Source of the DNA: Lachnospiraceae bacterium
GTDB taxonomy: Bacteria; Bacillota; Clostridia; Lachnospirales; Lachnospiraceae
Direction: 5' to 3'
DNA length: 64,000 bases
NCBI GenBank assembly: GCA_910576125.1
Contig: CAJTHM010000009.1
Span: forward strand, 124,001-188,000
Shown here: positions 42,793 through 51,326 of the stretch, one piece after another
Layout: each line of letters opens with the position of its first letter
How positions within the stretch are numbered: the first letter of the stretch is position 1
The notes under the pieces: model-generated
The model's database searches: none
Seen by the model: the letters and a program-made list of their open reading frames with translations, nothing else
What the model was told of the DNA's origin: nothing
Position numbers and translations under genes: made by a program

Positions 42793-44286
42793 TTACAGAA
42801 TCAGCTGATACACCGAGAACAGGCCGTCGATATGGCTGTAATAAGGCAGAACGCAGCGGAACAGGCTGTAGAGGAAAGCCAGCAGCACATAAGCCATGAT
42901 GCCGGCACAGAACAGTTTCCCGAGTACTGCTCCTGAGGGCCTGGATATCCATTTTTCCAGCAGGCCGCACAGCTTTTGCACGCCCGTTGTCACGACATAC
43001 ATGAACGGTATCAGCACCGGCAGGATATATCTTCCCTGAGGCTGGAAATCCCATGTGTAAGAGTAAAAGATACTCAGGCCTATGGTAATCAGGCTAAACA
43101 GCGCCATGCCGATATAAATGAGCAGCCTTGCCTTTCTGCCGCCGTTCTGCAGGCTTTTTCCCGGATTGGCCCACGCGCTTTTTTCTGCGGGGCACCAGAA
43201 CCGCTTCGGGAGGAACAGGGCTGCCGCACAGGCCGCCAGCCAGAAGTATCCGTAGAAATGGTAAATCAGCCTGTGGGTGGGGATGCCCATGGCCCCGAAC
43301 ATGGCGATGAAGCTTTTAAAGACGAGAGTGATATAGGATGTTCCGAAAAGCATGTCCGTCAGGGGGATGCCGGCATTCAGATAGGTAAAGCGCGTCAGCG
43401 GATTAAAGTCCTCCGTGGCGGTCTGGATGGAGCATTCACGCCTGGCATTCATGGCGATGATGTCGCCGTCATAGAGAAGACCATTGCGTATGAACCACCA
43501 GCTGATGCCGGCCAGCACGATGACAGAGATGAAGATGCCCTTGCCCAGCAGGGGGCCCCATTCTATCCATAAGCCTGTCTTCCCGGCAGCGGCGCCATGG
43601 GCGGTCTGCGTGCCTGCTTGCTTTCCGATGTGCACATAGTTCAGGGCAAAGACGAGTATGGCTGCCAGGATGATGCCATAGGCATTGTAATAGGACATGG
43701 CGCAGAGAATGATGCCGACTGCAAGCAGAATGCAGTCTTTTCTGTCATATCCGGTCCTTTGGGCGCGCAGCAGCGCCAGGCATATGACGGCTACCGCCAG
43801 CATGGCCATGGAGTCCGTGTTGATATAGGAATGCAGGAAGATATTCTGCGGCAGGAACACGGTCATGACGGTGAAAGTCCACTGCAGATAAGGATTTTCC
43901 CACAATTCCCTGGATATCTGGCGCACAAAATAGGCCATAAGGACGCCGAACACCACATTCACCATTCTGGCCGACACCAAAAGCACATAGCTGTCCGTGG
44001 TGAACAGCTTCAGAAAACGCAGCAGAAATCCCTGTATGATATAGGTCAGCATAGGCTGAAAGGCATAAGACGCCCCATATCCGTCCAGCAATACCTCCGG
44101 GTCTGCCCCATGGGGCAGATATCCGTGCCTGCATATGAAGCTCACCACCTTGAAGCGATTGACCTCGTCGGGCGGTTCGCCGTAGGACTGCACCATGGCA
44201 AAACAGGTGATTGCCGCGAACACTGACAGATAAAATAAGATTTCCGGTACGAGGAAAGTTTTTTTCCCGTTGTTGTGTGATTTCAT
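42793..44286 (-). CDS. Polytopic membrane protein, DUF2142/GT-C-like
   Basis: About 497 aa with some eleven membrane helices. The first extracellular loop contains GEPPDEVNRFKVVSFI, matching the acidic (D/E)-rich loop of GT-C glycosyltransferases and DUF2142 proteins, which use lipid-linked sugars. Further helices and a loop IYFYSYTWDFQPQGRYILP-like region fit that fold. The start at 44286 is favoured by AAAGGA and AGG upstream; an in-frame ATG at 44316 lies 8 bases after the pncB stop. No accompanying wall-polymer genes are present, so acceptor and sugar are unknown. Confidence 0.72.
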   Translation of the reverse strand: MKSHNNGKKTFLVPEILFYLSVFAAITCFAMVQSYGEPPDEVNRFKVVSFICRHGYLPHGADPEVLLDGYGASYAFQPMLTYIIQGFLLRFLKLFTTDSYVLLVSARMVNVVFGVLMAYFVRQISRELWENPYLQWTFTVMTVFLPQNIFLHSYINTDSMAMLAVAVICLALLRAQRTGYDRKDCILLAVGIILCAMSYYNAYGIILAAILVFALNYVHIGKQAGTQTAHGAAAGKTGLWIEWGPLLGKGIFISVIVLAGISWWFIRNGLLYDGDIIAMNARRECSIQTATEDFNPLTRFTYLNAGIPLTDMLFGTSYITLVFKSFIAMFGAMGIPTHRLIYHFYGYFWLAACAAALFLPKRFWCPAEKSAWANPGKSLQNGGRKARLLIYIGMALFSLITIGLSIFYSYTWDFQPQGRYILPVLIPFMYVVTTGVQKLCGLLEKWISRPSGAVLGKLFCAGIMAYVLLAFLYSLFRCVLPYYSHIDGLFSVYQLIL

Positions 44287-44323
44287 GGATTGCCTGCTTT
44301 CCTTTCTCTTTGGCATGGTAGAC

Positions 44324-45799
44324 TTATTTCCCGCTCATTTCCTCCAGAAGCCGGATTTTGGTGTCATACAGCTTCTGGGACAGGTCCACATATACCTCGT
44401 GGGGATTCACCAGACGTTTGGTCTCCTCCCAGAGAGTGTCCAGCTCCCGCTGGCAGTAGGCTCTGATATCCATGACCTTGGGCGAAGTGTAGCAGCACTT
44501 GCCGTTCCTGAAAATCTGCTCCATCAGGGGGCGCAGGCGATAGGTGCCGCCTGCCAGCTTTGTCTTCTTCCAGGGTTCCAGGGAGTCGAAGAGCACCAGG
44601 TCATCCTCCGCTCGGTATTCCTCCTCAGCCAGGCAGATCAGATCGGCCTTGATTTTTCCGGTATCTTTCTCATAGATGCGGTATATCTTTTTGTCTCCCG
44701 GATTGGTAATCTTTTCACTGTTTTCCGATAATTTGATTTTGGGGACGAAATGCCCGTCCGCGCCCCGGATGGCCGCCAGCTTGTAGACGCCGCCGAAAGA
44801 GGGATTGTCTTTAGAAGTAATCAGGTTGGTGCCCACGCCCCAGGAGGTGATGGCGGCTCCCTGGGCTTTCAGGCTGTCGATCAGGTATTCGTCCAGGTCG
44901 TTGGAGGCAGAGATGACCGCATCGGGGAATCCGGCTCCGTCCAGCATCTTCCTGGCCTGTTTGGACAGATAGGCCAGATCGCCGCTGTCCAGGCGGATGC
45001 CGTAGAAGCTTAAGGGAACGCCCGCCTCCCGCATTTCCGTAAAGACACGTATGGCATTGGGGACGCCGGATTTCAGAGTATCATAAGTATCCACCAGCAG
45101 GATGCAGGCGGTGGGGTACATGTCCGCGTAAGTCTTGAAAGCGGTATATTCGTCCGGAAAGCTCATGATCCAGCTGTGGGCGTGGGTGCCCTTGACCGGC
45201 ACATCGAAGAGCTGGCCGCAGAGCACGTTGCTGGTGCCGATGCAGCCGCCGATCATGGCAGCCCTGGCCCCGTACGTGCCGGCGTCCGGCCCCTGGGCCC
45301 TGCGCAGGCCGAATTCCATGATACCGTCCCCCTTGGCGGCATAGCAGACCCTGGCCGCCTTGGTGGCAATCAGGCTCTGGTGGTTGATAATGTTCAGGAT
45401 GGCGGTCTCCACCAGCTGGGCCTCCATGATAGGCGCTATCACCTTGATGACAGGCTCTCTGGGGAACATGACGGTGCCCTCCGGTATGGCGTAGATATCG
45501 CCGGAGAACCGGAATGTGCTTAAGTATTCCAGGAAATCCTCCCGGAAGAGCCCTAAGGAAGCCAGATATTCGATGTCCTCCCGGTTAAACCGCAGCTCCT
45601 CGATGTACCGGATGACCTGGTCCAGGCCGGCGGAGATGGCGTATCCGCCGCTGCAGGGATTGGTGCGGTAAAAAGCGTCGAAGATGACCGTCTCATTGCG
45701 GTCCTTGTGCATGAAATAACCCTGCATCATGGTGAGCTCGTACAGGTCTGTCATTAATGTAAGATTCTGTCTGTCCAAAGTTTCCTCTCTTTCTGCCAT
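44324..45799 (-). CDS. pncB: Nicotinate phosphoribosyltransferase
   Basis: 491 aa, matching the longer Gram-positive form. Joins nicotinate and PRPP to make nicotinate mononucleotide in NAD salvage; PRPP comes from Prs. Seen: LTLMTDLYELTMMQGYFMH, the substrate region EFGLRRAQGPDAG, GTHAHSWIMSF with the phosphorylatable-His motif, and FYGIRLDSGDLAYLS. The ATG at 45799 has no good ribosome site and is chosen for family length. It has a good promoter about 50 bases upstream, and the DUF2142 gene follows on the same strand. Confidence 0.93.
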   Translation of the reverse strand: MAEREETLDRQNLTLMTDLYELTMMQGYFMHKDRNETVIFDAFYRTNPCSGGYAISAGLDQVIRYIEELRFNREDIEYLASLGLFREDFLEYLSTFRFSGDIYAIPEGTVMFPREPVIKVIAPIMEAQLVETAILNIINHQSLIATKAARVCYAAKGDGIMEFGLRRAQGPDAGTYGARAAMIGGCIGTSNVLCGQLFDVPVKGTHAHSWIMSFPDEYTAFKTYADMYPTACILLVDTYDTLKSGVPNAIRVFTEMREAGVPLSFYGIRLDSGDLAYLSKQARKMLDGAGFPDAVISASNDLDEYLIDSLKAQGAAITSWGVGTNLITSKDNPSFGGVYKLAAIRGADGHFVPKIKLSENSEKITNPGDKKIYRIYEKDTGKIKADLICLAEEEYRAEDDLVLFDSLEPWKKTKLAGGTYRLRPLMEQIFRNGKCCYTSPKVMDIRAYCQRELDTLWEETKRLVNPHEVYVDLSQKLYDTKIRLLEEMSGK

Positions 45800-45851
45800 G
45801 GGAAAGGCTCATGGCGGCAGATGGCCCCACAGTATGTGTCGATTTTTTCCC

Positions 45852-45880
45852 ATCATATAGCATTTGGGCGGGAATTGCAA
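45852..45880 (-). promoter_or_regulatory. Promoter of pncB
   Basis: On the minus strand TTGCAA (45875-45880), 17 bases and TATGAT (45852-45857). The rest of the 353-base gap to the next plus-strand gene holds that gene's promoter and nothing else I can identify. Confidence 0.75.
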
Positions 45881-45967
45881 GGGGAAGTTCTGGCGGCAAA
45901 ACGGTGTTGCTTTGCATGACAGTTTATAAGTTTAACCTGATTGAGCTGTTGCCCCCCGGATTTGCTG

Positions 45968-45996
45968 TTGAATATTTGGAGGAAATGTGGTATGAT
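45968..45996 (+). promoter_or_regulatory. Promoter of the coiled-coil/Hsp70-like pair
   Basis: TTGAAT (45968-45973), 17 bases and an extended -10 TGGTATGAT ending at 45996, about 155 bases before the coiled-coil gene. Confidence 0.7.
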
Positions 45997-46152
45997 AAGA
46001 AAGTATTTTGGTTTGGACAAAATAAATGGAATGCAATGCATCCGTGCACGAAAATCCGTCTCGCAGCCGTGGAATCCGGCATCTTGCCGCGCTGGAAAGG
46101 ATTCGTTCCAGAGAGGGTTGCAAGTCGGCCGGGACGTTAGGAAAACCGGGGG

Positions 46153-46884
46153 ATGGAAAGAATGGATGAGATACAGAACGGTCTGAAGCAGATTCTGTGC
46201 GAACTGCTGAAAGATATGGAAATCCGGGAAAGTATAGCGGAAATCGCGAGGAAGGACAGGGAGCAGGAAGAGGAATTCCGGAAAATAGCCGAAGTGCTGG
46301 AGGAAGAAAAAAGGCTTCTGTACCGCCAACTGGAGGAAGCGCAGACCGAATGCGGGAAGCTGCGCGAAGAGTGCCGCAGGCTGATGGAAGAAAACAGGGA
46401 AGCCCGCGCCTCCAGGGAAGAAGCGTACCGCATGCTCCGCGGCCGGGAAAAGGACTTCGCGCCGCTGGAAGATATAAAAGAAATCTGGAATGGAATCTCA
46501 GGATTGGACGAGAGCCAGAGATTGTACCTGAAGAACCTGTGCGGCTCATGGGACGTGAAGTCCTTTGTGGCTTTGGGAAAGGATAAGAACGGAATCAGGC
46601 AGCTGTGGAATTTCATCAGGGACGAAATCATGAATTCGGACAGAAAACCGGAGAACATCCGAGTGCTGTCGGAATATTTTGATTTTTGCATCAGCGTTTA
46701 TAATATGACCAATATCAGAAAAGAGCGTTATGATAGAATCGAAGTGCCTATAGGCGAGGAATTTGATTCGAGACAGTGGATCAAGACATCGGAAAGCGTA
46801 GTGAACGGAGTGGTCATGGCGGTTCTTTTGAATGGCTATAGTACAGAGGACGATGCCATAAAGCCTATAGTGGTGGTACAATAG
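46153..46884 (+). CDS. Coiled-coil protein preceding the Hsp70-like gene
   Basis: 243 aa. Residues about 20-105 form a long, highly charged heptad-type coiled coil (EEFRKIAEVLEEEKRLLYRQ). A compact C-terminal domain of about 110-243 follows (DIKEIWNGISGLDESQRLYL; SESVVNGVVMAVLLNGYSTE). No signal or membrane segment. The start is ambiguous: ATG at 46153 and ATG at 46162 both have moderate ribosome sites. It lies 103 bases before an Hsp70-like gene with no clear terminator between, so they probably form an operon. A long coiled coil plus small domain recalls the GrpE exchange factor, but I see no GrpE signature; that role is a guess. Confidence 0.6.
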   Translation: MERMDEIQNGLKQILCELLKDMEIRESIAEIARKDREQEEEFRKIAEVLEEEKRLLYRQLEEAQTECGKLREECRRLMEENREARASREEAYRMLRGREKDFAPLEDIKEIWNGISGLDESQRLYLKNLCGSWDVKSFVALGKDKNGIRQLWNFIRDEIMNSDRKPENIRVLSEYFDFCISVYNMTNIRKERYDRIEVPIGEEFDSRQWIKTSESVVNGVVMAVLLNGYSTEDDAIKPIVVVQ

Positions 46885-46987
46885 GGCGGAATCCGAGGGC
46901 AGCTGCTGTGCGCCCGGTGGGGGAGGCCTGTGTTTTTGTGCGAGGAATGGATTTTTACTGACTGAGAAAGGAGTATGGATATAAATT

Positions 46988-49900
46988 ATGGGCAACAAAT
47001 GGAGCATTGCGGAAAGACCCGGAATATGTGAAAGATGCCGTCAACTGGAAACTATCGCACAGAAAATATTTCAATCGCCGAAAGTCTGGACCAATGGATT
47101 CATCCGGCTGGTGAGCCTGGAGGGGACATGGTACTACCACAGGGGAACAGGTATTTTTGTTCCGGTGGAACAGGGGTATCTGGAACATGCGTTCGGCACG
47201 GATGGAAAGCCGGAGAAAGGCGTAATCCGCCTGAAGACAGGAAATCTGGACTGGGATTATCTGGATGACCTGGAAGCGCAGCAGATTCTGCCGAACCTGG
47301 TCGGCCTGAATCTGCCGAAGGTTTCCGGCAAGCACAACCTGAGCGAAATCTGCCAGACCGCAACTATTTTCTTAAAGGGCGGAAAGGTATATGACGGAAA
47401 ATGCAGGGGCATACGTTTTCTGCAGAATAATGAGAAGGCGACAGTCCTGCAGATCTGTCATGTCGAGAATGCATACAGCGGGAGAGTACATAAAGACCAG
47501 AAAAGCGATTCATGGCGTTACGATATCTATCTCTGGGCGAGGATTGGCGTGGTTCCGGCTGTATTGTGCAATATCAAGGAATGCTGGAATACAATACAGT
47601 TTTTGAGAGATAATTTTAATGACATTGATTTTACGGATTATGTCCTGCAAGGGGAGAAGACGGAAAGCGGGACGGCACCGGAATCCGCGGGGGCGGTTAG
47701 TGAGGCGGCCTCGGCGGATAAGGATATGGTCGGAGCGGCAGAAGCAAAGATGAGGGATGGCGCCGTCCTGAAGCCGGAGGAGAAAGCGCAGCCGGAATCT
47801 GCAGAGGCGGCAGTGCCGGGGCCTGCTGCAGAGCCGGAGTCCCGGGAGGAGCTGGAGCCGGCAATGGCAGAGGCCGAAGTTCGGGAGGAGCTGGAGCCGG
47901 CAATGGCAGAGGCCGAAGTTCGGGAGGAGCTGGAGCCGGCAATGGCAGAGGCCGAAGTTCGGGAGGAGACGGAATCTCGAGAGGAGCTGAAGTCAGCGGA
48001 AACGAGGCCTGCTGTGGAGCCGGAATCCCGAGAGGAGCCGAAGTCAGCAGTGCCGCAGCTTTCTGCAGAAGCCAAAGCCCGGGAGGAGTCAAAAGCAGCA
48101 GAGCCAGGGCCTGCTATGGGGCCGGAATCCCGAGAGGAGCCGAAGTCAGCAGCGTTGCAGTCCTTTGCAGAAGTCGAAGCTCGGGAGGAGCCGAAAGCCG
48201 TAGAGTCGGAGTCTGCTGTGGAGTCGGAATCCCGAGAAGAGCCGAAGTCAGCAGTGCCGCAGTCCTTTGCAGAAGCCAAAGCCCGAGAGGAGTCGAAAGC
48301 TGTAGAAGCTGAGATTTCCATGGGGACAGAATCCCAAAAGGAGGAGCCGGGGGCGGCAATGCCGAAATCCCAAGGGGAAGCCGCAGGACAAGCGCAAAGG
48401 AAAGGCTTCGGAGAGGATAAAGCGGTATCCGAATCGATTGTTGAGTCCAGGGAAGTCGCTGGGCTGAAGTCGGAAAAGCAGAAGGAACCAGGGATTCCTG
48501 TGAGCCCGGAAATCGCTGCGGAGCCAGGGATAGCTGAGAATCCGGAAGCCGCTGCAGAGTCGGGTATCCTGGAAGAGCCAGCGGAGGCACCCCGGACGGA
48601 TCGGAAGAAACCCGCAGCCACAGAAGAGGAAAAGGGAGTCAATCCCGCAGAGCCGGAATGCTCTGAGGAACAGAGCGTTCCCGGCAGGGAAGAAACCACC
48701 GAAGGGCAGGACGGCCAGGAATCGGAGAGACAGACAGAACAAAGTGGGAGAGTAGAGGAAATGGGGATTGTGCGGGGACAGGACGAAATACAGCAGTTGC
48801 TGGATTGCGATAAGAACAGATGCCGTTTGGAACCTTACGACAGGGACATACTGTATGATATCATAAGGGGACATTGGGAATTAGTCCAGGAAGGGGAAAA
48901 GTATTGCGATGACAGCGGGCAGGAACTGATACCCAGGGATCCGAGGCTGGATATCAGGGAGGGCGTCATAGGCATCGACTTTGGGACCAAGAGCACCGTA
49001 GTGGTTCGGCAGGACGCCACCAACCGGATTGTCCCGCTTCGCATCGGTACGGGAAATCTCAGCAGCGAAGTGAAAGAGGAGGATTTTGAAAATCCTTCCA
49101 TCATTGAATTCATAAATGTGGAGAAATTCCTGGAGGACTATCAGAAAGAAGCCGGAAGGCCCCATACTTCCTGCAACGATGTCCTCGTCTCCTACGATGC
49201 GTACGAGGATTTCCGGAACTGCAAACCGGAGGACTTCTGTGCGTATTTCAGGGAACTGAAGCAGTGGGCAAACCGCGAAAAAGGAAATGTGGTCGTCAAG
49301 GACAAGCAGAAAGCGGAGTACACCCTGGGCGCGAAAATAGAAGAAGCCGCATGCGTAGTCAACCCCATTGAGCTCTACGCCTACTATATCGGTCTTGCCA
49401 TCAACAATATGCGCAATGGTATCTATTTGAAATACCTGATGACCTTTCCTGTGGGGTATGCGAAGGAGACAAGGGATTTCATCGCCGAGAGCTTTTATGA
49501 AGGCATCAAGAAGTCGCTGCCCTCCAGTGTCATAAACGACAGGGAGTGCATGGAGCAGTTCAAAGTGGAGCTGGGCATCAGCGAACCGGCGGCATATGCC
49601 GTCACGGCACTGGAACAGAGCAATCTGGAGCCTGAGGACGAGACACAGCGGAGGATGTACGGAATCTTCGACTTCGGCGGAGGCACCACGGACTTTGACT
49701 TCGGAATCTGCAGGGGAGCCACGGAGGAAGAGTACGAAGAAGAGGCGTATGACTACGTACTGGAATGCTTCGGGGCGGACTCCGATGTGACGCTGGGAGG
49801 CGAGAACATACTGGAGCTGATAGCATACCAGGTCTATCAGAGGAACCTGGACATGCTCCGTGAGAAGAAAATCACCTTAACGCTGCCTCTGGGGGAGAAA

Positions 49901-50848
49901 GGCTTTGCGGGAAGCGAGACGCTGCTGATTAATTCCCAGATTGCCAGGAGAAACATGGCGATTCTGAAGGAAGAGCTTCGCCCCCTGTGGCACCAGGAGC
50001 AGGGATGGAGGAAGAAGTATCAGCTGGAGGGCGATTCCCAGAATGAGGTGGACAAAGAGGGGATGGTAGTTTCCCTGTACAATATGGACGGCGAGCCGGT
50101 GCCCCAGTGCGTCCTGGAGTTTTCCAGCCAGGAGCTGATGGAGATACTGAAGAACCGGATACAGAAGGGGATAGACAGCTTTTTCCAGTGCATGATCAAA
50201 GTATTCCAGAACAGAGAGGATGTCACGGCGGAGGATGATATCATTTATATTTTCCTGGCAGGGAATGCCAGCAAGTCCGTCTTCGTAAGGGAACTGTTCC
50301 AGAGGAAGATAGAGGAATATTACTCCAAATCCAAGAAGACCTCCGAGGGAATGGAGAATGTATCTTTTGTGCTGATCGATCCCCTGACCGGAGAAAACGA
50401 AAGAGGCGGCGGATATGTGCCGAACGCCAAGACCGGCGTGGCATACGGCCTGTTGAAGAGCAGGGACGGAAGTTCCATTAAGATAATCAAGAACCATGAA
50501 ACCGACGCCCTGCAGCAGTCCCGTTTCCACTACTATCTGGGCAGAGACCACAGGCACTGCTTTGACTGCAGATTCTCTCCCGCGGAGATTGCATATAAGA
50601 AATGGGTTCCGTTCCAGAAGGCGTCAAAGAGCGTGGTGCGCATCTACTACACCAACAATCCCATGGCGGACTCCAAGATGGAACAGCTGCCCGTCGCGGA
50701 TGTCCCTTATAAGGAGATCAGCATTGATGTGACAGAGGGAGCCTCCCTTTTCATACGGACAGTAGAGCCGGATGTGGTGGAATACGCAGTAGCGAAGGAC
50801 GCGGAGGACATCTCGGAGAACGAAATCAGGAAATGCCTTTTTGACTGA
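46988..50848 (+). CDS. Large Hsp70-like (actin-fold) ATPase with N-terminal domain and repeat-rich linker
   Basis: 1286 aa. Residues 1-220: unrecognised globular domain (CERC near 14; LEGTWYYHRGTGIFVPVEQG). Residues about 222-600: Glu/Pro/Ala/Ser-rich linker with tandem repeats, surely disordered. Residues about 600-1100: Hsp70 nucleotide-binding domain with phosphate-1 GIDFGTKSTVVV near 660, phosphate-2 FDFGGGTTDFDF near 894 and the adenosine motif IFLAGNASKSVFV near 1087. The last ~180 residues are beta-like and do not resemble the DnaK substrate-binding domain. DnaK is about 610 aa, so this is a different architecture. AAAGGAG is 14 bases before the ATG, unusually far. It follows a coiled-coil gene. 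Function unknown; a client-specific chaperone or scaffold is possible. Confidence 0.75.
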   Translation: MGNKWSIAERPGICERCRQLETIAQKIFQSPKVWTNGFIRLVSLEGTWYYHRGTGIFVPVEQGYLEHAFGTDGKPEKGVIRLKTGNLDWDYLDDLEAQQILPNLVGLNLPKVSGKHNLSEICQTATIFLKGGKVYDGKCRGIRFLQNNEKATVLQICHVENAYSGRVHKDQKSDSWRYDIYLWARIGVVPAVLCNIKECWNTIQFLRDNFNDIDFTDYVLQGEKTESGTAPESAGAVSEAASADKDMVGAAEAKMRDGAVLKPEEKAQPESAEAAVPGPAAEPESREELEPAMAEAEVREELEPAMAEAEVREELEPAMAEAEVREETESREELKSAETRPAVEPESREEPKSAVPQLSAEAKAREESKAAEPGPAMGPESREEPKSAALQSFAEVEAREEPKAVESESAVESESREEPKSAVPQSFAEAKAREESKAVEAEISMGTESQKEEPGAAMPKSQGEAAGQAQRKGFGEDKAVSESIVESREVAGLKSEKQKEPGIPVSPEIAAEPGIAENPEAAAESGILEEPAEAPRTDRKKPAATEEEKGVNPAEPECSEEQSVPGREETTEGQDGQESERQTEQSGRVEEMGIVRGQDEIQQLLDCDKNRCRLEPYDRDILYDIIRGHWELVQEGEKYCDDSGQELIPRDPRLDIREGVIGIDFGTKSTVVVRQDATNRIVPLRIGTGNLSSEVKEEDFENPSIIEFINVEKFLEDYQKEAGRPHTSCNDVLVSYDAYEDFRNCKPEDFCAYFRELKQWANREKGNVVVKDKQKAEYTLGAKIEEAACVVNPIELYAYYIGLAINNMRNGIYLKYLMTFPVGYAKETRDFIAESFYEGIKKSLPSSVINDRECMEQFKVELGISEPAAYAVTALEQSNLEPEDETQRRMYGIFDFGGGTTDFDFGICRGATEEEYEEEAYDYVLECFGADSDVTLGGENILELIAYQVYQRNLDMLREKKITLTLPLGEKGFAGSETLLINSQIARRNMAILKEELRPLWHQEQGWRKKYQLEGDSQNEVDKEGMVVSLYNMDGEPVPQCVLEFSSQELMEILKNRIQKGIDSFFQCMIKVFQNREDVTAEDDIIYIFLAGNASKSVFVRELFQRKIEEYYSKSKKTSEGMENVSFVLIDPLTGENERGGGYVPNAKTGVAYGLLKSRDGSSIKIIKNHETDALQQSRFHYYLGRDHRHCFDCRFSPAEIAYKKWVPFQKASKSVVRIYYTNNPMADSKMEQLPVADVPYKEISIDVTEGASLFIRTVEPDVVEYAVAKDAEDISENEIRKCLFD
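47846..47962 (+). repeat. Three perfect 39-bp tandem repeats inside the Hsp70-like gene
   Basis: Units at 47846-47884, 47885-47923 and 47924-47962 are identical at the DNA level and encode EELEPAMAEAEVR three times in the linker. Identity including silent positions indicates recent expansion by slippage; the unit is a multiple of three, so copy changes keep the frame. Confidence 0.95.
48000..48345 (+). repeat. Imperfect 102-bp coding repeats in the same linker
   Basis: Three diverged units of about 34 codons, each starting near ESREEPKSA and carrying AREESKA or AREEPKA in the middle. They are older than the 39-bp repeats, and together they make up most of the linker. Confidence 0.75.
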
Positions 50849-50903
50849 GAGGGCATCCATGCCGCTGCCCGCCGTGCTGTGAGAGGGAAAACGAGGCAAG
50901 CCC

Positions 50904-50932
50904 TTGACAAATAAAAAAGCCTTGGCTATAAT
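50904..50932 (+). promoter_or_regulatory. Consensus promoter of ileS
   Basis: A perfect TTGACA (50904-50909), 17 bases and a perfect TATAAT (50927-50932), the strongest promoter in the window. It drives the T-box leader. Confidence 0.95.
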
Positions 50933-50939
50933 AGTTAAA

Positions 50940-51235
50940 GCAAGAACCAAAAGACAGACAGTAAATGCCATGACGAAGAGAGTAACTGTTCCGGGAAAGC
51001 CCCAGCGAGCCGGTGAGGGTGTGAGACCGGCGCCAGTAGAGAGACAGCGAAAATCACTTCCGAGCAGCCGGGACAAAAGGATGGCGCAGGCGCGCCCCCA
51101 GTAGCCGCGGACGGCATCCCGCCGTTAGAAGGGAGACGCATGACTTCCGCGTGGGCTTCCATGCAGGAAAGTGCGGTGTAACAGGTGGTGAAACGAATGC
51201 GCAGGCTTCGTCCTATTACGGGACGGAGCCTTTTT
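50940..51235 (+). promoter_or_regulatory. T-box riboswitch (isoleucine) controlling ileS
   Basis: Leader RNA with T-box parts in order: Stem I with the distal stem CCGGTGAGGGTGTGAGACCGG-like element, the AGTA S-turn at about 51036, and a specifier loop containing ATC (51053-51055), an Ile codon, in GAAAATCAC. The antiterminator pairs AGG (51183-51185) plus ACGA (51193-51196) with TCGT (51208-51211) plus CCT (51212-51214), leaving the 7-base bulge TGGTGAA. TGGT can pair with the ACCA end of uncharged tRNA. The competing terminator is 51204-51230 followed by T5. The bulge differs from the usual TGGNACC. Confidence 0.88.
51204..51235 (+). terminator. Regulated terminator of the ileS T-box
   Basis: GGCTTCGTCC (51204-51213) and GGACGGAGCC (51221-51230) form a 10-bp stem with one G-U pair, followed by TTTTT. 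Its 5' arm overlaps the antiterminator strand, so the two structures exclude each other. Confidence 0.9.
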
Positions 51236-51326
51236 GTATGAAAACAGTCAAAGAAAAGCCCCGCCAGGGCGACCACCAAAATCCAGAATCAGGAGAATCA
51301 GGAGAAACAGGAAAGGAAGCGCGACA

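Noticed and set aside
45811..46140. 109-codon plus-strand ORF between pncB and the coiled-coil gene
   Set aside because: It covers both promoters of the gap and begins in the pncB leader without a ribosome site.
46153..46884. Calling the coiled-coil protein GrpE
   Set aside because: A coiled coil next to an Hsp70-like gene is suggestive, but no GrpE beta-domain signature is visible, so only a coiled-coil protein is claimed.
47846..48345. Possible CRISPR-like array from regular repeats
   Set aside because: The repeats are contiguous without spacers, are multiples of three and lie inside one open reading frame; they are coding linker repeats. No cas genes are present.
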